A stretch of DNA of 5,451 nucleotides from Desulfuromonadaceae bacterium GWB2_53_15. GTDB taxonomy: Bacteria; Desulfobacterota; Desulfuromonadia; Geobacterales; Pseudopelobacteraceae. Positions 1 to 4,837 of the stretch are shown here, one piece after another (positions within the stretch are counted from its first letter, which is position 1; every line of letters begins with the position of its first letter). The notes under the pieces were generated by a model that was not told the DNA's origin, ran no database searches, and was given only the letters and a program-made list of their open reading frames with translations. The DNA lies in contig MHXL01000119.1 of the NCBI GenBank assembly GCA_001824455.1, positions 233 to 5,683 of the forward strand, in the 5' to 3' direction. The position numbers were made by a program, and so were the translations under genes.

Positions 1-609
1 GGTCCCCACTTCAACCAGCTGCGCCCCACTTTGGCGCATGACATCCGGAATGCGGAACGCCCCCCCGATCTCCACCAGTTCACCGCGGGAGACGATCACC
101 TCGCGCCCCTGGGCCAGGGATGACAGGGCCAGCATGACAGCAGCCGCGTTGTTGTTCACCACCAGGGCCGCCTCAGCTCCGGTCAACTCGCAGATCAGGC
201 TTTCCACATGGGAATAACGGGTGCCGCGTTCGCCGCTATCAAGATTGTATTCAAGGTTGGAATATCCGCATGAGACTGCCCGGATGGCATCTTCCGCCTC
301 ATCGGCCAGGGGCGAGCGCCCCAGGTTGGTGTGAACTACCACTCCGCTGCCGTTGATTACCGCCCGCAGACTGCTGGATGATCGCCGGCGTAGTTCGGAC
401 GAGATCATGGCTACCATGTCGTCAGGCCCCGGCAGCGCATCGACGTGGCCGGTTCGGACTTGGCCCCTGAGGGCATCCAGTGTGTCCCTTACAGCTACCA
501 GTACCTCCGGGCGCGGGTACGCGTTCAGCAAAGCGGCAATTTCGGGCCACTCCAGCACCCTGTCAACTTTGGGGATGCCTCTCAACATATCCTGCACGGC
601 AACAGCCAT
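1..609 (-). CDS. selA: L-seryl-tRNA(Sec) selenium transferase (SelA), N-terminal part, cut by window edge
   Basis: SelA is a cytoplasmic PLP enzyme that converts seryl-tRNA(Sec) to selenocysteinyl-tRNA(Sec) with selenophosphate, so the organism is expected to make selenoproteins. The first 203 codons are present; family members are about 460 residues, so the C-terminal half, including the PLP lysine, lies beyond the left edge. Residues 11-19 (GIPKVDRVL) match the N-terminal tRNA-binding region. Family blocks follow: HTNLGRS (93-99), RGTRYSHVE (128-136), VNNNAAA (151-157) and SRGELVEIGGAFRIPDVMRQ (174-193). The last block is nearly identical to E. coli SelA as I remember it. The ATG at 609 is chosen because a GAAAGGG ribosome site (617-623 on the complement) lies 7 nt upstream; the in-frame Met8 has no comparable site. 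It lies 46 bp downstream of the GntR regulator on the same strand, probably in one transcript. No frameshift or missing block is seen in the visible part. Confidence 0.97.
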   Translation of the reverse strand, partial: MAVAVQDMLRGIPKVDRVLEWPEIAALLNAYPRPEVLVAVRDTLDALRGQVRTGHVDALPGPDDMVAMISSELRRRSSSSLRAVINGSGVVVHTNLGRSPLADEAEDAIRAVSCGYSNLEYNLDSGERGTRYSHVESLICELTGAEAALVVNNNAAAVMLALSSLAQGREVIVSRGELVEIGGAFRIPDVMRQSGAQLVEVGT

Positions 610-625
610 TACTATTCCCTTTCGG

Positions 626-658
626 TAGTTCCCATACGGAAACTCCGCCTGGGAACTA
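626..658 (-). promoter_or_regulatory. RNA hairpin between the regulator stop codon and the selA ribosome site
   Basis: On the minus-strand transcript, an 8-base arm UAGUUCCC (complement of 651-658) pairs perfectly with GGGAACUA (complement of 626-633). The helix continues with an A-U pair, a G.A mismatch and a G.U wobble, then CGGA/UCCG closed by a GUU loop. The G.U exists only in the minus-strand RNA (the plus strand would have A.C), which favours a role as RNA. The 5' arm begins with the UAG stop of the regulator gene. The 3' arm ends 2 nt before the GAAAGGG site of selA. No U-tract follows, so it is not an intrinsic terminator. A role in selA translation, by coupling or protein binding, is inferred. 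Confidence 0.7.
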
Positions 659-1339
659 TATATCTACGTGCATCATCGCGGCATTGGAAACGGTGCCGCC
701 CATTAATACCTTGCCACCATACTCGGCATTCTTTCGTACCAGTTTTTCAGCGCTCACGCCATCCTTTTTTCGAAAGGCCTCAATGATTTTCTCGTGTTCC
801 TGAACCGAGTTTTTCATCCTGCCATGAATGCTCAGCGACATCAGCCGCAAACGCTGGAAATGGGTAACCAGATTAGAGATCAACTCACGAAGCTTCTCGT
901 TGCCGGCCGCCTTGATGAACAAATCGTGAAAGTCGCCATGTATCTTGAAAAACGTCTTGATATCGTTATGATCGGCCAGATCAGACAGACGGGTGTTGAT
1001 GGCCTGAAGACGGTCCAGCTCCTTCTCCGTCAATTTTTCACTGGCCCGTCGGGCAGCATAGCCCTCTAGTATGCTCTTGATGGCGTAGAACTCTTCCACA
1101 TCTTTTTGACTGAATTCCCGGACCACTGCTCCTCGCCGCGGAATGACAGTCAGATAACCTTCGGATTCCAACTGTCGGAATGCCTCGCGGATCGGGGTGC
1201 GACTGATGCCGTAACGTTCCGCCAACTCAGGCTCGGAAACTCTGCTGCCGGCCTTGAGTGAGCCGGAGACGATGGCATCGCGAATGTTTTCAAGAATCTT
1301 TTCCCGCAGTGTCAGATGCTTTTCGATGTGCTTTTTCAT
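656..1339 (-). CDS. GntR-family transcriptional regulator, FadR subfamily (FCD domain)
   Basis: This is a 227-residue DNA-binding regulator. Residues about 10-75 form the GntR winged helix: the segment SEPELAERYGISRTPIREAF (35-54) is a classic helix-turn-helix, followed by the wing around RRGAVVREF (68-76). Residues about 80-215 form the all-helical FCD effector domain, with the typical stretch HGDFHDLF then AAGN (134-147) and an EHEKIIEA segment (181-188). His138 and His182 fit metal-ligand positions of FCD proteins. His134 stands where many members have Asp, and Asn204 where many have His, so the metal site may differ. Length is normal for the family. The ATG at 1339 has a GGGG site 8 nt upstream. 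The gene has its own promoter with a dyad over it and is followed by selA. The effector cannot be read from sequence; small organic acids are usual for the family. Control of selA is inferred from gene order only. Confidence 0.93.
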   Translation of the reverse strand: MKKHIEKHLTLREKILENIRDAIVSGSLKAGSRVSEPELAERYGISRTPIREAFRQLESEGYLTVIPRRGAVVREFSQKDVEEFYAIKSILEGYAARRASEKLTEKELDRLQAINTRLSDLADHNDIKTFFKIHGDFHDLFIKAAGNEKLRELISNLVTHFQRLRLMSLSIHGRMKNSVQEHEKIIEAFRKKDGVSAEKLVRKNAEYGGKVLMGGTVSNAAMMHVDI

Positions 1340-1369
1340 ACCCTAAACCCCAAAATAGTTTTTCTTCTT

Positions 1370-1388
1370 ATTGTATACAGTATGCAAT
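1370..1388. promoter_or_regulatory. 19-bp dyad operator, probable GntR/FCD autoregulatory site
   Basis: The sequence ATTGTATAC-A-GTATGCAAT is a palindrome around A1379 with a single mismatched pair (T1374 against C1385). It resembles the TTGTATACAA-like sites bound by several FCD-type GntR regulators. It fills the spacer of the regulator's promoter and covers its -10 box, the place for a repressor site. Binding by the adjacent regulator is inferred from position and site class. The site lies about 170 bp upstream of the divergent channel gene, so an effect there is less likely. Confidence 0.65.
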
Positions 1389-1397
1389 TTTTGTCAA
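1370..1397 (-). promoter_or_regulatory. Sigma70-type promoter of the GntR regulator (and probably selA)
   Basis: Reading the minus strand, TTGACA (complement of 1392-1397) is a perfect -35 box. It is followed after 16 bp by TACAAT (complement of 1370-1375), a good -10 box. A start about 7 nt further on, near 1363, would give a leader of roughly 23 nt before the ATG at 1339. Because the next gene downstream is only 46 bp away, selA is probably also read from here. Assigned by eye from box match and spacing. Confidence 0.7.
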
Positions 1398-1459
1398 TCT
1401 CAACCTTACATTTTACCGCTTTTTAGACTGTTTTCATGAGTTGTTTTATTGTGCATTCA

Positions 1460-1478
1460 ACATAATTTACGGTTATGT
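1460..1478. promoter_or_regulatory. Second dyad upstream of the channel gene, with weak promoter-like boxes
   Basis: ACATAA (1460-1465) and TTATGT (1473-1478) form a perfect 6-bp inverted repeat around TTTACGG. A weak sigma70 candidate, TTGTTT (1441-1446), 16 bp, TAATTT (1463-1468), overlaps it and points toward the channel gene. The half-sites differ from the GntR dyad, so a different protein would be involved if this is an operator. Chance occurrence in this AT-rich spacer cannot be excluded. Confidence 0.3.
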
Positions 1479-1550
1479 CTTGCCGTGAGCACAACTACCA
1501 GCAATCAAATCTTGAGTTTTGAAGCATCCGCAGGTAATCTGCATAAAAAC

Positions 1551-1555
1551 AGAGG
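1551..1555 (+). promoter_or_regulatory. Ribosome binding site that sets the channel gene start
   Basis: AGAGG lies 5 nt before the ATG at 1561. The in-frame upstream TTG at 1519 has no purine-rich site and would add 14 residues unlike a channel N-terminus, so the ATG is preferred. Confidence 0.75.
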
Positions 1556-1560
1556 CAACC

Positions 1561-2613
1561 ATGGATCCAGTCCGGCACCTGAAAATATCGATGTTTATCC
1601 TGCTGATGCTGGTATCGGCAGGGACAATAGGCTTCATGACCATCGAGCAGTGGCGTTTTCTCGATGCCATCTACATGACGGTCATCACCTTGGGGACCGT
1701 CGGATTCAAAGAGATCCACGACCTGTCAGACAGCGGCAAGGTCTTCACCATGATGCTGATTGTGGTGGGCGTCAGCGTATTGGGTTATATCGTCGGCAGC
1801 CTGGCCCAGATCATGTTTGAGGGGCAGATTCAAAGGGTGATCGGGAGGAAAAAGGTGGAAAAGAAGATCGAGGCGCTCAAAGAGCATTATATTATCTGCG
1901 GCTTCGGCCGAATCGGTTCACTGATCTGCAAGGAGTTCACAGCTAATAAACTACCCTTCGTGGTGGTGGAAAAGGATCCCGAAACCTTGGAGAAACTGGA
2001 GGAAGAGGGATTCCTGCACCTCAAGGGGGACGCCACTATGGACGAATCCCTGTTAAAAGCGGGGATCAAACGCGCCAAAGGACTGATCTCGGTTGTCACC
2101 TCGGACACCTCGAATGTTTACATTACCCTAACGGCACGAGGGCTGAATCCTGACCTGTACATCCTGGCCCGTTCCGGGGAAGAAGGCTCGGACATTAAAC
2201 TCAAACGGGCCGGCGCCAACAAGGTGGTTTCCCCCTATTTCATCGGCGGAACCAGGATGGCCCAATCCATATTGCGCCCCAACGTGGTCGACTTTATCGA
2301 AATCGCCACCGGCAGCGAACACCTGGATCTGCAGATGGAAGAGATCACCATCCCTGCTCACTCGGCCTTTGCCGGCGAGACACTGGTCAGTTCCGGTTTT
2401 CGCAAGGAGATCGGCGTGATCATTGTCGGCATCAAGAAGTCACACGGCAAGATGGTCTTTAATCCACATTCCCAGTCCAGGATCGAGGGCGGCGACACCC
2501 TGATCATCCTGGGCGAACCAGGTTCCATTTCCAAGCTGGAGGATCTGGTGGTGCGTACCGCAACAGATGACATTATCAAAAGGCATCGCAATGAACACAA
2601 AACCAACGCATAA
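1561..2613 (+). CDS. Potassium channel protein: two transmembrane helices plus RCK (TrkA-N/TrkA-C) domains
   Basis: This is a 350-residue K+ channel of the MthK/GsuK type, expected to work as a tetramer in the inner membrane. TM1 is about residues 8-27, the pore helix about 33-44, and the selectivity filter TVGFKE is at 46-51. TM2 is about 61-84, with glycines 70, 75 and 79 as possible gating hinges. A charged linker (88-108) leads to the RCK Rossmann domain: GFGRIG (114-119), acidic Glu137 at the end of strand 2, and GDATMDESLL (156-165). A TrkA-C-like domain covers about 255-330. The intact GxGxxG with a following Glu suggests NAD-type nucleotide binding. GsuK of Geobacter sulfurreducens is a characterised channel of this layout; orthology is not shown here. 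Lysine at filter position 5 (usually Gly in TVGYGD) is unusual. The end overlaps the next gene by 23 bp. An extended start at TTG 1519 is possible but unlikely. Confidence 0.93.
   Translation: MDPVRHLKISMFILLMLVSAGTIGFMTIEQWRFLDAIYMTVITLGTVGFKEIHDLSDSGKVFTMMLIVVGVSVLGYIVGSLAQIMFEGQIQRVIGRKKVEKKIEALKEHYIICGFGRIGSLICKEFTANKLPFVVVEKDPETLEKLEEEGFLHLKGDATMDESLLKAGIKRAKGLISVVTSDTSNVYITLTARGLNPDLYILARSGEEGSDIKLKRAGANKVVSPYFIGGTRMAQSILRPNVVDFIEIATGSEHLDLQMEEITIPAHSAFAGETLVSSGFRKEIGVIIVGIKKSHGKMVFNPHSQSRIEGGDTLIILGEPGSISKLEDLVVRTATDDIIKRHRNEHKTNA
2578..2583 (+). promoter_or_regulatory. Ribosome binding site inside the channel gene that sets the TIM-barrel gene start
   Basis: AAAAGG lies 7 nt before the ATG at 2591. 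The earlier in-frame ATG at 2567 has no purine-rich site at a suitable distance. The site lies within the last codons of the channel gene, so ribosomes finishing the channel could re-initiate here. Confidence 0.6.
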
Positions 2614-3373
2614 TCATATACACTGCCACGTTCCCTATCCACAACTGTCCAGCTACCTGGACTACGTCATCGCACGGCAGATTAATCCCGAGGTTTTTTT
2701 CTCGGCCGAAGCCCTCGATCATCTCGTCTGGGAAGAGTTGGCCGCTCAATCTCAGACGCTCCACACTGCCGGCCTGGCCACCACCATCCATGCCCCTTTT
2801 CTGGACCTGAACCCCGGCGCCCTGGACCCAATCATCCGCCAGGCTACCTTAAAGAGGTTCCAACAGGTCATTCAGGCGGCTGAAGTGCTGCGCCCCCGGG
2901 TCATTGTCTTCCACCCCGGCTATGACGAACTGCGCTACGGTGACAATCGCATGGCATGGCTCAAGAACAGCATATCCTTCTGGCAGGAAATCCTCCCCCG
3001 TGCAAAAGAGCTGGGCAGCATTATTGCCGTAGAAAACATCTTCGAGAAGGAGCCGTCCACCCTGCGCGGATTGCTGGAAGCCATCGACGACCCTTGTTTT
3101 CGGCACTGCTTCGACGTGGGCCACTGGAACATGTTCACCACCGTCAGCATAGAGGCCTGGTTCGCCGAGCTCGGACCATACATTGCAGAGTGCCACATCC
3201 ACGACAATCACGGCCACTCCGATGAGCACCTGCCTCTTGGGGAAGGACTCATCGATTTCAACATGGTTTTCAAAATGCTCAAGTACTACGCCCCTGATTC
3301 TGTCTGGACAATCGAAGCCCACAGCAAAGAACGCCTGGAGCGGGCTCTGAAGGCTATCGAAAATTACGTGTAA
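2591..3373 (+). CDS. Xylose isomerase-like TIM-barrel protein (AP endonuclease 2 / sugar phosphate isomerase-epimerase superfamily)
   Basis: This is a 260-residue cytoplasmic TIM-barrel metalloprotein with no signal peptide. Its metal-ligand motifs appear in the superfamily's order: HAPF (His67), FHPGY (His108), VENIFE (Glu148), FDVGHWN (Asp175, His178), HIHDN (His202/His204), DEH (Asp211, His213), LGEGLIDF (216-223) and IEAH (Glu242). This order and spacing match, from memory, all nine metal ligands of E. coli endonuclease IV, plus its LGEG motif. A trinuclear metal site is therefore plausible. Related proteins include sugar isomerases, endonuclease IV and some phosphodiesterases; the actual substrate is unknown and no symbol is given. 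The first strand has alternating histidines (7, 9, 11, 13). The ATG at 2591 is favoured; 2567 would add 8 residues. The gene overlaps the channel gene by 23 bp and lies 84 bp before galE. Confidence 0.85.
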   Translation: MNTKPTHNHIHCHVPYPQLSSYLDYVIARQINPEVFFSAEALDHLVWEELAAQSQTLHTAGLATTIHAPFLDLNPGALDPIIRQATLKRFQQVIQAAEVLRPRVIVFHPGYDELRYGDNRMAWLKNSISFWQEILPRAKELGSIIAVENIFEKEPSTLRGLLEAIDDPCFRHCFDVGHWNMFTTVSIEAWFAELGPYIAECHIHDNHGHSDEHLPLGEGLIDFNMVFKMLKYYAPDSVWTIEAHSKERLERALKAIENYV

Positions 3374-3445
3374 ATGGCCCTGCGGGCACCTTCTCCTTCA
3401 GGCCTGTCTTTTGGGTCCTCCGTGAGAAGGAAATACAGCGTTCAC

Positions 3446-3450
3446 AAGGA
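3446..3450 (+). promoter_or_regulatory. Ribosome binding site that sets the galE start
   Basis: AAGGA lies 7 nt before the ATG at 3458, which begins directly with the Rossmann strand of GalE. The in-frame ATG at 3374, abutting the previous stop, would add 28 low-information residues before the fold and is rejected. Confidence 0.85.
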
Positions 3451-3457
3451 ACCCGAT

Positions 3458-4444
3458 ATGTCAGACACCATCCTTGTCGTCGGCGGTTGCGGCTACATCG
3501 GCAGCCACGTCGTCCGTCAACTCAGCGAAGCAGGCCGCACGGTTGTGGTCTACGACAACCTTTCCACCGGTTTTCGCGATGCCCTGACCCATGCTGAAAA
3601 ACTGATCGAGGCCAACCTGGACGACCGCCAGGCTCTCGATTCAGTCTTCCTGCGCCACCGCTTCTCCACGGTCCTGCATTTCGCCGCCTCGATCGTTGCC
3701 CCGGAATCGGTTTCCCAGCCCTTGAAATACTATGGCAACAACACCCGTAACACACTGGGTTTACTTGAGGCCTGTGTTAAGCACAACGTGCGGCGCTTCA
3801 TCTTTTCCAGCACCGCCGCAGTCTATGGATTCCCTGAAGGTGGTGTAGCATCCGAGGACAGCGCCCTGGCGCCGATCAACCCCTATGGCACCTCCAAACT
3901 GATGAGCGAGTGGATGCTGCGGGACACCTCGGCCGCCCATGGGATGCAGTATGTGGCACTACGCTACTTCAATGTAGCCGGCGCCGATCCGCAGGCCCGC
4001 ATGGGGCAGCGCACCCCCGAGGCAACCCATCTGATCAAGGTTGCCTGTCAGGCCGCACTGGGGATGCGGGAAAACGTCGGCATCTACGGCACCGATTACC
4101 CCACACCGGACGGAACCGGCATCCGCGACTACATTCACATCGAAGACCTGGCCTCCGCCCATCTCCACGCCCTGGAGTATCTAGAAAAAGGCGGCAAGCC
4201 AACCGTCATGAACGTAGGCTACGGATGCGGCAGCAGTGTGCGTCAGGTGCTGGAACTGGTTCGGGAGGTGAGTGGCGTGGATTTCAAGGTGATCGAAGCG
4301 GAGCGGCGCCCGGGCGACCCGGCCTCACTTGTGGCCAGCGCCGAACGCATCGTGCAGTTGACCGGCTGGAGCCCGCAACACGCAGACCTGCGCACGATCA
4401 TCGCCGACGCCTGGCGCTGGGAGAGCAAACTGGCAGGGAAGTGA
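3458..4444 (+). CDS. galE: UDP-glucose 4-epimerase (GalE)
   Basis: GalE interconverts UDP-glucose and UDP-galactose in the cytoplasm using tightly bound NAD. It feeds galactose into lipopolysaccharide, exopolysaccharide or the Leloir pathway. The protein has 328 residues, close to the family's usual 330-340. An extended short-chain dehydrogenase fold is clear: NAD motif GGCGYIG (9-15), YDNLSTG (32-38), catalytic SSTAAVYG (117-124) and Tyr143-xxx-Lys147. The GalE block from YGTDYPT through DGTGIRDYIH to IEDLA (210-232) is complete. FNVAGADP (171-178) and RRPGDPASLVA (283-293) are also typical. No other Leloir genes are in view, so a role in surface polysaccharide is more likely than galactose catabolism; this is inferred. 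The preceding 84 bp hold no recognisable promoter or terminator. A 51-residue membrane protein gene follows after 29 bp. Some relatives use UDP-GlcNAc, which cannot be decided here. Confidence 0.96.
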   Translation: MSDTILVVGGCGYIGSHVVRQLSEAGRTVVVYDNLSTGFRDALTHAEKLIEANLDDRQALDSVFLRHRFSTVLHFAASIVAPESVSQPLKYYGNNTRNTLGLLEACVKHNVRRFIFSSTAAVYGFPEGGVASEDSALAPINPYGTSKLMSEWMLRDTSAAHGMQYVALRYFNVAGADPQARMGQRTPEATHLIKVACQAALGMRENVGIYGTDYPTPDGTGIRDYIHIEDLASAHLHALEYLEKGGKPTVMNVGYGCGSSVRQVLELVREVSGVDFKVIEAERRPGDPASLVASAERIVQLTGWSPQHADLRTIIADAWRWESKLAGK

Positions 4445-4473
4445 TTTAGAATTGAAATCTAGAGGGGCTTGAG

Positions 4474-4629
4474 ATGATACGGGAAAAAATACTGGGAATC
4501 ATAATGGCGTTGTTTGCCGTCTGCTTTGTTGCCATCATCATCGAGGAGGTTTTTCTGGGCGGACGACGCAAGCGTCGGGCGCAAAAGGCTTTCCAAAAAC
4601 TGAAAGAGGCCGAACATAATCGAGAGTGA
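4474..4629 (+). CDS. Small single-pass membrane protein, function unknown (51 aa)
   Basis: This short frame runs from the ATG at 4474 to the TGA at 4627-4629. It has a good ribosome site, GAGGGG (4462-4467), 6 nt before the start. The product begins MIREKILGI and continues into one hydrophobic helix, about residues 6-28 (rich in Ile, Leu, Val, Phe and Ala). A strongly basic stretch GGRRKRRAQK (29-38) follows, then a short amphipathic, charged tail. By the positive-inside rule, the C-terminus should face the cytoplasm. There is no lipobox and no convincing cleavage site, so it is a membrane anchor rather than a secreted peptide. It starts 29 bp after galE on the same strand, probably on the same mRNA. 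I do not recognise the family. The evidence is the start site and composition, not homology, so it remains a prediction. Confidence 0.65.
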   Translation: MIREKILGIIMALFAVCFVAIIIEEVFLGGRRKRRAQKAFQKLKEAEHNRE

Positions 4630-4837
4630 ACCGCAACCGAACCATACAAACTCCACAACGATGCCGCCCCGCTTGCAGAAAATAGTATCACCACATCCCA
4701 CCAAGATAATGCACCTGCCTGCCATAACTTACCTCTTTACTTCCGGCCGTCAATTGCGGTAAAATGCACCCACATTCAATATGTTATGTTTAGGCAATTC
4801 CAATGTTGTCATATTAATCTACCCTGGAGGTGTGTGT
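4630..4837 (+). other. Spacer with no gene before the PstS-like gene
   Basis: This 208-bp stretch has no supported gene and no hairpin followed by T residues, so no intrinsic terminator after the small membrane protein is evident. Its right half (about 4755-4820) is AT-rich and likely holds the promoter of the binding-protein gene. No -35/-10 pair with good boxes and spacing stands out; TTGCGG (4754-4759) is the best -35-like hexamer. A 6-bp inverted repeat AATATG (4778-4783) / CATATT (4810-4815) is present but widely spaced. Confidence 0.45.

Noticed and set aside
353..803. Three overlapping plus-strand open frames
   Set aside because: They lie opposite the conserved selA and gntR coding sequence, have no ribosome sites and show low-complexity, Arg/Ser/Pro-rich composition.
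1530..1542. GCAG-GTAAT-CTGC hairpin in the channel leader
   Set aside because: Four pairs only, no T-run, and not at the ribosome site; likely chance.
1519..1560. Upstream TTG start for the channel gene
   Set aside because: No ribosome site precedes it, whereas AGAGG precedes the ATG at 1561; the added residues do not look like part of the channel.
2849..3322. Long minus-strand frame of 157 codons
   Set aside because: It lies opposite the TIM-barrel gene, whose conserved metal motifs show that the plus strand is the coding strand.
3377..3387. GCCC-TGC-GGGC hairpin after the TIM-barrel gene as a terminator
   Set aside because: Only 4 bp of stem and no T-run follow; a further 7-bp inverted repeat (3389-3395 / 3424-3430) also lacks a T-run.
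3374..3457. Longer galE start immediately after the previous stop
   Set aside because: It would add 28 residues before the Rossmann strand; the ATG at 3458 has AAGGA at 7 nt and matches the usual GalE N-terminus.
4459..4725. Minus-strand frame of 88 codons with an AGAGG site before its ATG
   Set aside because: It overlaps the better supported 51-residue plus-strand membrane protein, is Cys/Gly-rich without a recognisable domain, and has no promoter-like boxes. It remains a faint alternative.
4806..4820. TTGTCATATTAATCT as a Pho box before the PstS-like gene
   Set aside because: Only one half resembles the CTGTCAT repeat and the second repeat 11 bp away is absent on both sides.
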